Part shown: positions 32,860 to 43,143 of the stretch, piece by piece | How positions within the stretch are numbered: position 1 is the first letter of the stretch | Layout of the letters: every line of letters begins with the position of its first letter | Source: Clostridia bacterium | Lineage (GTDB): Bacteria > Bacillota > Clostridia > Oscillospirales > Acutalibacteraceae | Reading direction: 5' to 3' | DNA: 55,104 nt | NCBI GenBank assembly: GCA_017624735.1 | Contig: JAGAMK010000022.1 | Location: 1 to 55,104 of the forward strand | Program-made: the position numbers and the translations under genes | Notes under the pieces: generated by a model | Told to the model about the DNA's origin: nothing | Database searches by the model: none | What the model saw: the letters and a program-made list of their open reading frames with translations, nothing else

Positions 32860-34023
32860 TTATTTAATTACTCTAATTCGAATAATTCCGTTAATCTTCT
32901 TTAATGCTTCAAGTGATTCAGGAGAAGCTTTTGTATCGGAATCGATAACTGTGTAAGCATATTCGCCCTTTGATTTGTTAACCATATTATCAATGTTAAC
33001 CTCTTCGTTGGCGAAAGCAGATGTAATTTTGCTTACAATACCTGAAATATTCTTGTGCATAATTGTTATTCTGTGTTTATCACAAGATGTTAATGTAACA
33101 GCAGGGTAATTAACAGAGTTTACAATGCTACCATTTTCAAGGAAATCGGCAATCTGGTCAACAGCCATCATAGCACAGTTGTCTTCTGATTCAGGAGTAG
33201 ATGCACCGAGATGAGGGATAGCAATTACACCGGGAGCACCAATAACTGCATCATTGGGGAAGTCTGTAACATAAGATGCAACCTTGCCATTTTCAAGTGC
33301 AGAGAGGATTGCGTTTGTATCAACAAGCTCACCACGAGCAAAGTTAAGAATTCTAACTTCGTCTTTCATTGTAGCAATTGTATCGGCATTGATAAGTTCA
33401 CGAGTTTTGTCGTTAAGTGGTAAGTGAAGTGTAATATAATCACTTTCAGCATAAATGACATTAAGGTCATCAGTAAGTTTTACATGGTGATTAAGAGTAA
33501 TACTCTGTGCAACTGAAAGGAATGGGTCATAACCTACAACCTTCATTCCAAGTGCAGCTGCGGCATTAGCAACAAGAATACCAATAGCACCAAGACCAAT
33601 TACACCAAGAGTTTTATTCTTGATTTCAGGACCTGCAAAAGCACTTTTACCTTTTTCAACATCCTTTGGTACAGTGTCACCATTACCTTTTAATGTGAGC
33701 GCCCAGTCAATAGCAGGAACAATCTTTCTTGATGAAAGGAAAAGACCTGTAAGAACAAGCTCTTTAACAGCATTAGCGTTAGCACCAGGTGTGTTAAAAA
33801 CTACAATGCCTTTTTCACTACATTTATCGATAGGAATATTATTAACACCTGCACCTGCACGTGCAATAGCAAGAGTGTTGTTTTCGAATTCCATATCGTG
33901 CATTGATGCTGAACGAACAAGAATTGCATCAGGATTTGCTATATCAGTAGCGCAGTTGTATTCATCACTGAAACGGCAAAGACCAGTTTCAGAAATCTTA
34001 TTTAAAGTTAAAATATTATACAT
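32860..34023 (-). CDS. serA: D-3-phosphoglycerate dehydrogenase
   Basis: The 387-residue D-2-hydroxyacid dehydrogenase has the NAD site GVIGLGAIGILVANAAAALG near 140-160 and the catalytic Arg in LNFARGELVD near 228. The Glu/His pair of the relay is in the following domain, with IPHLGASTPESEDN near 268. A C-terminal ACT domain (residues 315-387, HRITIMHKNISGIVSKI) probably binds serine for feedback control. It oxidises 3-phosphoglycerate, the first step of serine synthesis. It lies 12 bases after serC in one minus-strand transcript; no serB is adjacent. Confidence 0.94.
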   Translation of the reverse strand: MYNILTLNKISETGLCRFSDEYNCATDIANPDAILVRSASMHDMEFENNTLAIARAGAGVNNIPIDKCSEKGIVVFNTPGANANAVKELVLTGLFLSSRKIVPAIDWALTLKGNGDTVPKDVEKGKSAFAGPEIKNKTLGVIGLGAIGILVANAAAALGMKVVGYDPFLSVAQSITLNHHVKLTDDLNVIYAESDYITLHLPLNDKTRELINADTIATMKDEVRILNFARGELVDTNAILSALENGKVASYVTDFPNDAVIGAPGVIAIPHLGASTPESEDNCAMMAVDQIADFLENGSIVNSVNYPAVTLTSCDKHRITIMHKNISGIVSKITSAFANEEVNIDNMVNKSKGEYAYTVIDSDTKASPESLEALKKINGIIRIRVIK

Positions 34024-34035
34024 ATTTGTTTCTCC

Positions 34036-35118
34036 TTATGAGTTTGCTTTTTCAAATTCTGTCATGAATTCTACAAGTTTTTCAACACCTTCAACAGGCA
34101 TAGCATTGTAGATAGATGCTCTCATACCACCAACTGAACGGTGACCTTTAAGGTTAACAAAACCTGCTTCAGTTGCTTCTTTAATGAATTTAGCATTAAG
34201 TTCTTCACTATCTGTTACAAATGGAACATTCATGAGTGAACGGTCTTCGGGAACAACTGTGCCTTTGAACATTTTGCTATTATCAAGGAAGTCGTAAAGT
34301 ATTTTTGCTTTTTTTACATTTCTCTCTTTAATTGCTTCAAGGCCGCCCATTTCTTTGAGCCATTCAAGAACAAGTTTACAAATGTAAATCGTATAGCATG
34401 GTGGAGTGTTGTAAAGAGAATCGTTGTCAGCCATAATTTGATAATTAAGCATTGTTGGTGTGATATCTCTTGCATTACCAAGCATATCCTCACGAATAAT
34501 ACAAATTGTAAGACCTGCAGGAGCAACATTCTTCTGTGCGCCGCCATAAACCATAGCAAATTTTGAAACATCAATAGGCTCTGAAAGGAAACAAGAAGAA
34601 ATATCTGCGATAAGCGGAACATCACCTGTGTCAGGAAGCTCGTGATAAACAGTACCATAAATTGTGTTGTTCATACAGATGTAGAAATAGTCTGCATCCT
34701 TTGTGAATTCGTTTTTATCAAGTTTTGGAATATATGAGAATGTTTTGTCAGCTGATGATGCAACTGCTTTACATTCGCCATATTTTTGAGCTTCTTGATA
34801 TGCTTTTTTTGCCCATTGACCTGTGATAACAAAGTCAGCCTTGCCATTCTTATTCATAAAGTTAAGTGGAATGGCAGCAAACTGTGTTGAAGCACCACCT
34901 TGTAAGAATAAAACCTTATAATTATCAGGAATATTCATAAGTTCACGAAGAAGCTGTTCTGCACCTTTGATAATGCTGTCGTAAACCTTTGAACGATGGC
35001 TCATTTCCATAACGGACTGGCCGCTACCTTCATAATCAAGCATTTCTGCCGCAGCCTTTTTTAGAACTTCCTCAGGAAGCATTGAAGGACCTGCTGAAAA
35101 ATTATAAACTCTTGCCAT
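34036..35118 (-). CDS. serC: Phosphoserine aminotransferase
   Basis: The 360-residue fold-type I PLP enzyme has VYNFSAGPSMLPEEVL at its N-terminus, FLQGGASTQFAAIPLN near 70 and the PLP lysine in YGGAQKNVAPAGLT near 197. The family-typical SLYNTPPCYTIYICK and GGMRASIYNAMP follow. It converts 3-phosphohydroxypyruvate and glutamate to phosphoserine. The ATG at 35118 has GGAGG eight bases upstream. It is first in the serC-serA operon. Confidence 0.95.
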   Translation of the reverse strand: MARVYNFSAGPSMLPEEVLKKAAAEMLDYEGSGQSVMEMSHRSKVYDSIIKGAEQLLRELMNIPDNYKVLFLQGGASTQFAAIPLNFMNKNGKADFVITGQWAKKAYQEAQKYGECKAVASSADKTFSYIPKLDKNEFTKDADYFYICMNNTIYGTVYHELPDTGDVPLIADISSCFLSEPIDVSKFAMVYGGAQKNVAPAGLTICIIREDMLGNARDITPTMLNYQIMADNDSLYNTPPCYTIYICKLVLEWLKEMGGLEAIKERNVKKAKILYDFLDNSKMFKGTVVPEDRSLMNVPFVTDSEELNAKFIKEATEAGFVNLKGHRSVGGMRASIYNAMPVEGVEKLVEFMTEFEKANS

Positions 35119-35181
35119 AAATATGACCTCCAAATGTGTTTTTACAATAAATTATATGTTAAAAAATTAAACATTGATGGA

Positions 35182-35211
35182 ATTATAACAAAATTAATGT
35201 AGGAAAGTCAA
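35182..35211 (-). promoter_or_regulatory. Promoter of serC-serA
   Basis: On the minus strand TTGACT, an 18-base spacer and TATAAT, about 64 bases before serC. The rest of the 274-base divergent region holds only the lon promoter; no riboswitch or T-box is visible. Confidence 0.6.
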
Positions 35212-35331
35212 TAGAATGATAAAAGATTAACAAACTTTTTTCAAAATATTTTCCAAATGAATGATAACTTGTGAAGAATTTTAACAAAGTTAGCTTGAAT
35301 AGTGAATTTTGTAAAAAAATCGCACATTATA

Positions 35332-35360
35332 TTGCAGATAAGTAAAATTTATTATATAAT
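35332..35360 (+). promoter_or_regulatory. Promoter of lon
   Basis: TTGCAG and TATAAT with a 17-base spacer. The predicted start is near 35367, just before AGGAGTG. No CIRCE (HrcA) element is seen. Confidence 0.6.
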
Positions 35361-35392
35361 ATAATTTCATAATAGGAGTGATATTTTTATTT

Positions 35393-37744
35393 ATGGAAAA
35401 AACTAATGTTTTATTTGATGAATTTAATGAAAAATCATTTTCAGTTCCAATGGTAGCTTTGCGTGGACTTGTTATTTTTCCTGAGATGACAATGCATTTT
35501 GATGTTGGAAGACCAAAGTCTGTTAAAGCAATAAGAGCTGCAATGGAAAAGAAAACAAATATATTTCTTGCAGCACAGATTGATATGGAATGTGATGACC
35601 CGAGAATTGATGATATTTATCGTTCTGGAGTTGTCTGTGAAATTAAGCAGGTTATGAAGTTGCCTGGAACCGATACTCTTCGTGTTATTGTTTATGGACT
35701 TTATCGTGCAGAACTTTTACATATGAACTCAGCCAATCCATACTTGTCTGCAATAGTACGTAAGATTGAATCCGAAAAAGTATCTGTTGAAGATGCAATG
35801 TATGAAGAAGCACTTGTACGTAATCTTGTTGGTGTTTTTGAAGAATACGCATATTTTCTTCCTAAATTGCCAAATGACATTGTTGTCGGCGTATCAGTTA
35901 GAAAAGAGGCAGCAGAAATTACTGACTATATTCTTTCAAATATTCCGCTTGACTATGCTGTTAAACAGGGATTGTTAGAAGAACTTAATCCGTTAAAGAG
36001 AGCTGAATCTCTATGTCTTATTCTTAAAAGAGAAATTGAGCTTTTAGCTATTGAGGAAGAAATCAATAATAAAGTTCAGGAACAGATGGAAGAAAACCAA
36101 CGAGAGTATTATCTTCGTGAACAAATAAAGGCTATTTCAGAAGAACTTAACGAAGGTGATGGTGCAATTTCTGAATCTGAAGAATATAAAGAGCAAATTC
36201 GTGCTATTGGCTTTTCTGCGGATATTGAAAGAAAACTTATTCGTGAATGTGACAGACTTATGAAAATGCAATCATCAAGTCCGGAATCGGCTGTTATCAG
36301 AAATTATCTTGATAAAATTATTTCATTACCGTGGTCTTATTGCACAGAAGAAAATATTGACATTGAACACGCACAGGAAGTTCTGGATAATGACCACTAT
36401 GGTCTTACTGATGTTAAGGAGAGAATTATTGAATTCCTTGCAGTACGTAAAATCAATCCTGATGTTAAAGGTCAAATTATTTGTCTTGCTGGACCTCCCG
36501 GTGTTGGTAAAACATCAATTGCTCGTTCACTTGCTAGTGCTATGGGAAGAACTTATGCACGGATTTCCCTTGGTGGTGTTCGTGACGAAGCGGACATCCG
36601 TGGTCACAGAAAAACTTACATAGGCTCAATGCCTGGCAGAATTATTGATGCAATTGAATCTGCAAAGAGTTCAAATCCTTTGATTCTTCTTGATGAAGTT
36701 GATAAGCTTGGTTCTGACCATCGTGGTGACCCGTCATCTGCACTTCTTGAAGTGCTTGACGCAGAACAGAATAACACATTTACAGACCATTATCTTGAAA
36801 TTCCATATGATTTAAGTAAGGCTATGTTCATTACAACTGCAAATGACAAGAGCAGAATTCCTGCACCTTTGCTTGATAGAATGGAAATTATTGATATCCC
36901 TGGCTATACTTATGAGGAAAAATTCAATATTGCTAAAAAGCATTTAGTACCAAAACAAATTGTCGCTAACGGACTTAAGAAATCTTACGTAAAAATTACC
37001 GATAAAGCTCTTAAAACAATAATCAGTGGTTACACAAAAGAAGCAGGTGTCCGTGTTCTTGAAAGAACAATTGCAAAGGTTCTTCGTAAAATTGCAGTTG
37101 AATATGCAAAGGGATTTGATGGAAAAATATCTGTGAAAGATACTGATTTGGAAAAATATCTTGGAGCAGTTAAATTCAAGCCTGACGAAAGTTCAAAATT
37201 TGACCAGGTTGGTGTTGTTAACGGACTTGCTTATACATCAGTTGGCGGTACAATGCTTACGGTTGAAGTTGCTGTTATGGATGGAAAGGGAAACCTTGAA
37301 CTTACCGGCTCACTTGGCGATGTTATTAAGGAATCAGCAAAAGCAGCAATCAGTTACATAAGGACAAATGCAGAAAAGTATAGAATTGATAAGGATTTCT
37401 ATCAGAACAAAGATATACATATCCATTTTCCAGAGGGTGCTGTTCCAAAAGATGGACCATCGGCAGGTGTAACAATCTTCACTGCTCTTGTTTCTGCACT
37501 TTCAGGATGCAAAGTTAAATCAAATGTTGCTATGACAGGTGAAATTACAGTTACAGGTAGGGTGCTACCAATAGGTGGACTTCGTGAAAAAACAATGGCT
37601 GCGTATGTTGAAGGAATTAAAACGGTTGTTGTACCTGAAGCAAATCGTAGCGACCTTGATAAGGTTGATGAAAAGGTTAAAGAAAAAATCAATTTTGTAT
37701 TTGCAAAAACAGGTGATGATGTATTAAAGGTTGCACTTGTGTAA
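35393..37744 (+). CDS. lon: ATP-dependent protease La
   Basis: The 783-residue LonA protease has an N-terminal substrate-binding domain (VPMVALRGLVIFPEM), a coiled-coil middle (EEEINNKVQEQMEENQREYYLREQ), and an AAA+ module. The AAA+ module shows Walker A GPPGVGKTS and Walker B LILLDEVDK. The protease domain has the catalytic Ser in PKDGPSAGVT and Lys in GGLREK. It degrades damaged and regulatory proteins in the cytosol. The AGGAGTG at 35374 is 12-14 bases from the ATG at 35393, a little long; a GTG at 35378 lies inside it and is rejected. The lon-ysxC pairing is common in Firmicutes. Confidence 0.95.
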   Translation: MEKTNVLFDEFNEKSFSVPMVALRGLVIFPEMTMHFDVGRPKSVKAIRAAMEKKTNIFLAAQIDMECDDPRIDDIYRSGVVCEIKQVMKLPGTDTLRVIVYGLYRAELLHMNSANPYLSAIVRKIESEKVSVEDAMYEEALVRNLVGVFEEYAYFLPKLPNDIVVGVSVRKEAAEITDYILSNIPLDYAVKQGLLEELNPLKRAESLCLILKREIELLAIEEEINNKVQEQMEENQREYYLREQIKAISEELNEGDGAISESEEYKEQIRAIGFSADIERKLIRECDRLMKMQSSSPESAVIRNYLDKIISLPWSYCTEENIDIEHAQEVLDNDHYGLTDVKERIIEFLAVRKINPDVKGQIICLAGPPGVGKTSIARSLASAMGRTYARISLGGVRDEADIRGHRKTYIGSMPGRIIDAIESAKSSNPLILLDEVDKLGSDHRGDPSSALLEVLDAEQNNTFTDHYLEIPYDLSKAMFITTANDKSRIPAPLLDRMEIIDIPGYTYEEKFNIAKKHLVPKQIVANGLKKSYVKITDKALKTIISGYTKEAGVRVLERTIAKVLRKIAVEYAKGFDGKISVKDTDLEKYLGAVKFKPDESSKFDQVGVVNGLAYTSVGGTMLTVEVAVMDGKGNLELTGSLGDVIKESAKAAISYIRTNAEKYRIDKDFYQNKDIHIHFPEGAVPKDGPSAGVTIFTALVSALSGCKVKSNVAMTGEITVTGRVLPIGGLREKTMAAYVEGIKTVVVPEANRSDLDKVDEKVKEKINFVFAKTGDDVLKVALV

Positions 37745-37754
37745 AGGAGTATTT

Positions 37755-38342
37755 ATGAGATACGATAAAGCGGAATTTAAAGCAGCATACGGCACATTCG
37801 GTCAGCTACCAGATTCTGATTTGCCGGAAATCGCTTTTGCAGGACGTTCAAATGTTGGTAAAAGTTCGTTACTTAACAGACTGTTTCAACGTAAAAACTT
37901 AGCAAGAGTAAGTTCAGTACCTGGAAAAACAATTACAATCAATTTCTATCAGGTTGATGATGTTAATTTCGTTGACTTGCCTGGTTATGGTTATGCAAAA
38001 GTTGCTAAAACTGAAAAAGACCGTTGGGCAGAAATGATGGAAGGGTATTTCAATTCTGACCGAAATATTAAACTTGTAGTTCAGCTTGTTGATATGCGTC
38101 ATCCACCAACAAAGGATGATGTAATGATGATGGAATTCTTACAAGCAAGTGGCTATGAATTCATTGTTGTTATGACAAAGTCGGACAAGCTTAAAAAGAA
38201 AAAAGAATATAACGAAAGAATTGAAAATTCCAAAAAAGAAATGAGTTTTGTACCTCAGGATAGAATTATTCCATTCTCATCAGAAACAGGTGCAGGACTT
38301 GATGAAATAAAGAAATATATTGAAGGATATTTAGGTGAATAA
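37755..38342 (+). CDS. ysxC: Ribosome biogenesis GTPase YsxC/EngB
   Basis: The 195-residue TRAFAC GTPase has G1 GRSNVGKSSLLN, G2 around SSVPGKTITINFY, G3 DLPGYGYAKV, G4 TKSDK and G5 SSETGAG. YsxC assists late assembly of the 50S subunit and is often essential. The ATG at 37755 has AAAGGAG upstream and lies ten bases after lon; a frame extending back into lon is rejected. Confidence 0.95.
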   Translation: MRYDKAEFKAAYGTFGQLPDSDLPEIAFAGRSNVGKSSLLNRLFQRKNLARVSSVPGKTITINFYQVDDVNFVDLPGYGYAKVAKTEKDRWAEMMEGYFNSDRNIKLVVQLVDMRHPPTKDDVMMMEFLQASGYEFIVVMTKSDKLKKKKEYNERIENSKKEMSFVPQDRIIPFSSETGAGLDEIKKYIEGYLGE

Positions 38343-38343
38343 T

Positions 38344-39615
38344 ATGAGTAAAGTACCATTTACAACAAAAGAGAAATTAGAGGAAATAGCAAAGGTTTAT
38401 CCAACTCCTTTCCATCTTTATGATGAAGCAGGAATTCGTAAAAATGCAGAGAATCTTAAAAAAGCATTTGCTTGGAATAAAGGGTTTAAAGAGTATTTTG
38501 CTGTTAAAGCAACTCCAAATCCATTCCTTATTAATATTCTAAGAGATTATGGTTGCGGTTGTGACTGTTCATCAATTACTGAGCTTATGCTTTCAAAGGC
38601 AATCGGTGCAGTTGGGGATGACATTATGTTCTCATCAAACGATACACCTCCTGCAGAGTTTAAATATGCGGATGATATCGGTGCAATCATTAACCTTGAT
38701 GATATTACACATATCGACATTCTTGAAAAAACTCTTGGTTATCTTCCAAAGAAACTTTCTTGCCGTTATAATCCGGGCGGATATTTCTCAATTGCAAATA
38801 ACATTATGGACAATCCCGGCGATGCAAAGTATGGTATGACAACAGAGCAACTCTTTGAAGCATTCAAGATAATGAAATCAAAGGGTGTTGAGGAGTTTGG
38901 TATTCATGCTTTCCTTGCTAGTAACACAGTTACTAATGAATACTATCCAACACTTGCAAGAACTCTTTTTGAAGTTGCTGTTAAGCTTAAAGAAGAGACA
39001 GGTGCACATATTAAATTCATCAACCTTTCAGGTGGTATAGGTATCCCTTATCGTCCTGACCAAGAGGGTAATGATATTTTTGCAATCGGTGCGGGTGTTG
39101 AAAAAGTTTATAACGAAATTCTTGTACCAGCAGGAATGGATGATGTTGCAATCTATACTGAACTTGGTAGATTTATGTTAGCACCTTATGGTGCACTTGT
39201 AACTCGTGCTATCAACGAGAAACATACTCATAAAGAATATATCGGTGTGGATGCTTGTGCAGTAAACCTTATGCGTCCTGCAATTTACGGTGCATATCAT
39301 CACATTACAGTTATGGGCAAGGAAAACGAGCCTTGCGACCACAAATATGATGTAACAGGTTCACTTTGTGAAAATAACGATAAATTTGCTATCGACAGAA
39401 TGTTGCCAAAAGTTGATATGGGTGACCTTATATTTATTCACGATACAGGTGCTCACGGCTTTGCCATGGGTTATAACTATAATGGTAAGCTTAAATCAGC
39501 AGAAATTCTTCTTAAAGAAGATGGCAGTTTTGATTTGATTCGTCGTGCAGAAACTCCTGCTGACTATTTTGCAACATTTGATTGTTTTGATTTTTATAAA
39601 AAAGTTACTGAATAA
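38344..39615 (+). CDS. lysA: Diaminopimelate decarboxylase family protein
   Basis: The 423-residue fold-type III PLP enzyme has the PLP lysine in YFAVKATPNPFL near residue 59. GCGCDCSSITEL and the glycine-rich NLSGGIGIPYRPDQ phosphate site follow. Later motifs are ELGRFMLAPYGALVT and GSLCENNDKF (the active-site Cys region), then DTGAHGFAMGYNYNG. LysA converts meso-diaminopimelate to lysine. AGGTG at 38333 favours the ATG at 38344 over a GTG three codons earlier. It starts just after ysxC. Broader family members also decarboxylate other basic amino acids; the motif set best fits LysA. Confidence 0.86.
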   Translation: MSKVPFTTKEKLEEIAKVYPTPFHLYDEAGIRKNAENLKKAFAWNKGFKEYFAVKATPNPFLINILRDYGCGCDCSSITELMLSKAIGAVGDDIMFSSNDTPPAEFKYADDIGAIINLDDITHIDILEKTLGYLPKKLSCRYNPGGYFSIANNIMDNPGDAKYGMTTEQLFEAFKIMKSKGVEEFGIHAFLASNTVTNEYYPTLARTLFEVAVKLKEETGAHIKFINLSGGIGIPYRPDQEGNDIFAIGAGVEKVYNEILVPAGMDDVAIYTELGRFMLAPYGALVTRAINEKHTHKEYIGVDACAVNLMRPAIYGAYHHITVMGKENEPCDHKYDVTGSLCENNDKFAIDRMLPKVDMGDLIFIHDTGAHGFAMGYNYNGKLKSAEILLKEDGSFDLIRRAETPADYFATFDCFDFYKKVTE

Positions 39616-39629
39616 TTTGAGGTAATACT

Positions 39630-42600
39630 ATGTCTTTCGTTCATTTGCATGTTCATACAGAATACAGCTTGCTTGACGGTGCTTGTCGTCTTGATAGGCT
39701 TTGTTCTGTTGCGAAAGAACGTGGACAGAATGCTATCGCAATTACTGACCATGGTAATTTGTTTGGTGCAGTTGATTTTTATAAATCAGCAAAAAAATAT
39801 GGAATTAAACCCATTATTGGTTGCGAAGTTTATGTTGCTGCTCGTTCAAGGTTTGATAAAGTCCATGGTGTTGACTCCAATCGTCATCATTTGGTATTGA
39901 TTTGTGAAAATGAAACAGGATATAAAAATCTTATTAAATTAGTTTCATCTGCTTGGGTGGATGGCTTTTATACAAAACCTAGAATTGACCGAGAACTTTT
40001 AGAAAAACATCATGAAGGTTTAATTGCTCTTTCAGCATGTTTAGCAGGTGAGATCCCTAAGCTTATTTTAAATAGTGAGTATATCAAAGCAAAAGAAACA
40101 GCTCTTTGGTATTCTAACCTTTTCGGTAAGGACCATTATTACCTTGAAATGCAGAATCACGATATTCCTGAACAAACTATTGTAAATGAAGCACTTATAA
40201 GACTTTCAAATGAGACTGGAATTCCACTTGTTGCTACGAATGACGTTCATTATGTGAACAAAGAAGATGCACATATTCAGAAAATTTTGATTTGTATTGC
40301 AACTAATCATACAATTGATGAAGAGAATTCTCTTGAGTTTACAAGTGATAATTTTTATTTAAAATCCGAGCAGGAAATGAGAGTTTTGTTTTCAAATTCA
40401 CAAGATGCAATAGACAATACTCAAAAAATTGCAGATATGTGTAATTTTGATTTTGAATTTGGTAAAACAAAACTTCCTAATTTCATTGTTCCTGATGGTT
40501 TTTCTCATTATGAATATTTTAAAATGAAATGTTATGAGGGATTAAAGAAAAGATATGGCGAAAATCCCGATTCACTTTATGTTGACAGACTTGAATATGA
40601 ATTGTCAGTTATTGAAAACATGGGTTATGTTGACTACTTCCTTATAGTAGCCGATTTCATTCAGTATGCTCGTGATAATGGTATTCCAGTAGGCCCTGGT
40701 CGAGGTTCAGGTGCCGGTAGTATATGTGCATACTGTATGGGAATAACTAATGTTGACCCAATAAAATACAATTTGATTTTTGAAAGATTTTTAAATCCTG
40801 AAAGAGTTAGTATGCCCGATATTGACGTTGACTTCTGCTATGAAAGACGTCAGGAAGTTATTGATTATGTTATAAACAAATATGGTTACGACCATGTTTC
40901 ACAGATTATTACCTTTGGTACTATGGCTGCACGTGCTGCAATTCGCGATGTTGGCAGGGCTATGGGTATGCCTTATGCTATAGTTGATAATGTGGCAAAA
41001 AAAATTCCAAGAACACTTGGAATAACTATTGAAAAAGCACTTAATGAGAGCGATGAGTTAAAAACACTTTATGAAAGCGATGGAAAAACAAAAGAACTTA
41101 TTGATACAGCCAAAAGTGTTGAAGGTATGCCACGAAATTCGTCAACCCACGCGGCAGGTATTGTTATTACAGATAGACCTGTAAGTGATTATGTTCCGCT
41201 CGCTAAAAATGATGATTCTGTTTTAACTCAATTCACAATGACAACAATTGAAGAATTAGGACTTCTCAAAATGGACTTTTTGGGACTCAGAACATTAACT
41301 GTTATTAATGATTGCGTTAAAATGGTTAAGAAAAAGAATCCTGATTTTGATATTGAGAAAATTTCTTATGACGATAAAAAAGTTTATGAATTATTTACCA
41401 ATGGTCTTACCGATGGTGTTTTCCAATGTGAATCATCAGGTATGAAGAGCGTTTTTATGCGACTTAAACCAACGAATCTTGAAGATATTATTGCCGTTAT
41501 TTCGCTTTACAGACCTGGTCCTATGGATTCAATTGATTCCTACATTCAAAATCGACATAATCCTGAAAGAATAAGATATAAAACTCCAATGTTAAAGAAT
41601 ATTCTTGATGTTACTTATGGTTGTATGGTATATCAGGAACAAGTTATGCAGATTTTCCGTTCTTTAGCAGGGTATTCTCTTGGCAGAGCTGATATTGTTC
41701 GTCGTGCAATGTCAAAGAAAAAACATAAGGTTATGGAAGAAGAAAGAGCCTTTTTCTGTGATGGTTGTGCAAAAAACGGTATAAGTAACGAGATAGCAAA
41801 TGAGATTTTTGATGATATGTCATCCTTTGCTTCTTATGCTTTCAATAAGTCTCATGCAGCAGCATATGCAGTTGTTGCATATAGAACAGCATATTTGAAA
41901 TGTTATTATCCTTGTGAGTTTATGGCAGCTTTGCTTACGAGTGTGCTTGATAACTCAGATAAAGTCGCTAATTATATTGATGATTGCAAAAAGAATGAAA
42001 TTGAAATTCTTCCGCCAAATGTAAATTACACATATAAAACCTTTACTGTTGCTCCAAATGGAAAAAAAGCAATCATGTTTGGTTTACTCGCAATTAAAAA
42101 TTTGGGCCATGATTTTATTGATACAATAATTTCAGAACGTGAAAGAAACGGGCGTTTTACATCTTTCTATTCATTCTGTAAAAGAGTTCACGGAAAAGGT
42201 TTCAATCGTCGTGCAGTTGAAAGTTTGATTAAGAGTGGTGCATTAGATGGTTTAGGTAATAACCGTCAAGAAATGCTTATGAACCTTACAAATGTTATCG
42301 ATGATTTGGATAGCACAAAGAGAAGAAATCTTGATGGACAGATTGGGTTCTTTGATTTGTTAAGTAATGATGTCGCAACGGAATTCAAAATGAAGAGTTT
42401 TGTTGAGTATCCAACAGAAACACTTTTATCGTATGAGAAAGAAACCACAGGACTTTATATTTCTTCCCATCCGATGGAACGATATGCACAATTGAAGAAA
42501 AAATTGAAATGTGACAGTATTGGTGAGTTTACAAGTGATGAGAACGAGTTTTCTTATAAATATTCAGATACAACATCTGTTAAAATTATTGGTATAATTT

Positions 42601-43061
42601 CAAGTGTAACCAAAAAACAGACTAAAAATGGCGATACAATGGCATTTATCACGGTAGAAGATGTTGATGGTTCAGTTGAAGTGATAATTTTCCCGAAACT
42701 TTATTCAAAATATGCGAATATTATATATAATGGAAATATTCTGATGCTTGGTGGTCGTCTTTCGGTTAAGGAAGAAGAACGAGCAAAAATAATTCTTGAT
42801 TTTGCTGAATCTGCTGAAAGTGTTGAAGCAAATCAGGTAAAAAAGATTGGTTTATTTATTCGTACTGAAAATGAATTGTCAGAAATCTATAAAAAATGTA
42901 GTGAGATAATTTCATCAACACCATCAGGAGACATACCAGTATATTTCTATTTTTCAAGCAGTAAAAAATATTTTCCATGCAAAAAAATCACTGTTGATGA
43001 TTTAATATTAGTTCAATTGAAGTCAATTGCCGGGGAACAGAATGTAATCTTACAAAAATAA
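39630..43061 (+). CDS. dnaE: DNA polymerase III alpha subunit DnaE
   Basis: The 1143-residue C-family polymerase starts with an intact PHP domain (HLHVHTEYSLLDGACR, TDHGN). GPGRGSGAGSI lies near 355 and the palm carboxylates are in PDIDVDFCYERR near 395. A tandem helix-hairpin-helix region and a C-terminal OB-fold (VKIIGIISSVTKKQTKNGD, near 985-1060) follow. It replicates DNA; in Firmicutes with PolC it extends primers, and polC is outside this window. GAGGTAATACT precedes the ATG. It follows lysA by 14 bases. Confidence 0.96.
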   Translation: MSFVHLHVHTEYSLLDGACRLDRLCSVAKERGQNAIAITDHGNLFGAVDFYKSAKKYGIKPIIGCEVYVAARSRFDKVHGVDSNRHHLVLICENETGYKNLIKLVSSAWVDGFYTKPRIDRELLEKHHEGLIALSACLAGEIPKLILNSEYIKAKETALWYSNLFGKDHYYLEMQNHDIPEQTIVNEALIRLSNETGIPLVATNDVHYVNKEDAHIQKILICIATNHTIDEENSLEFTSDNFYLKSEQEMRVLFSNSQDAIDNTQKIADMCNFDFEFGKTKLPNFIVPDGFSHYEYFKMKCYEGLKKRYGENPDSLYVDRLEYELSVIENMGYVDYFLIVADFIQYARDNGIPVGPGRGSGAGSICAYCMGITNVDPIKYNLIFERFLNPERVSMPDIDVDFCYERRQEVIDYVINKYGYDHVSQIITFGTMAARAAIRDVGRAMGMPYAIVDNVAKKIPRTLGITIEKALNESDELKTLYESDGKTKELIDTAKSVEGMPRNSSTHAAGIVITDRPVSDYVPLAKNDDSVLTQFTMTTIEELGLLKMDFLGLRTLTVINDCVKMVKKKNPDFDIEKISYDDKKVYELFTNGLTDGVFQCESSGMKSVFMRLKPTNLEDIIAVISLYRPGPMDSIDSYIQNRHNPERIRYKTPMLKNILDVTYGCMVYQEQVMQIFRSLAGYSLGRADIVRRAMSKKKHKVMEEERAFFCDGCAKNGISNEIANEIFDDMSSFASYAFNKSHAAAYAVVAYRTAYLKCYYPCEFMAALLTSVLDNSDKVANYIDDCKKNEIEILPPNVNYTYKTFTVAPNGKKAIMFGLLAIKNLGHDFIDTIISERERNGRFTSFYSFCKRVHGKGFNRRAVESLIKSGALDGLGNNRQEMLMNLTNVIDDLDSTKRRNLDGQIGFFDLLSNDVATEFKMKSFVEYPTETLLSYEKETTGLYISSHPMERYAQLKKKLKCDSIGEFTSDENEFSYKYSDTTSVKIIGIISSVTKKQTKNGDTMAFITVEDVDGSVEVIIFPKLYSKYANIIYNGNILMLGGRLSVKEEERAKIILDFAESAESVEANQVKKIGLFIRTENELSEIYKKCSEIISSTPSGDIPVYFYFSSSKKYFPCKKITVDDLILVQLKSIAGEQNVILQK

Positions 43062-43070
43062 CCAAATATA

Positions 43071-43099
43071 TTGCATTTTGGTAATTCTTGTGTTATTAT
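43071..43099 (+). promoter_or_regulatory. Promoter of pfkA-aroK
   Basis: TTGCAT, a 17-base spacer and TATTAT, about 45 bases before pfkA. Confidence 0.5.
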
Positions 43100-43143
43100 T
43101 AAGGCTCAATGTGGATATAAAACTTAATTAAAGGGTGAGTATA

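Noticed and set aside
33620-34111. Plus-strand frame of 163 codons
   Set aside because: Antisense to serA/serC, crosses their junction, and has no family motifs.
35134-35392. T-box or serine riboswitch between serC and lon
   Set aside because: No T-box sequence, specifier hairpin or terminator; only two divergent promoters are visible.
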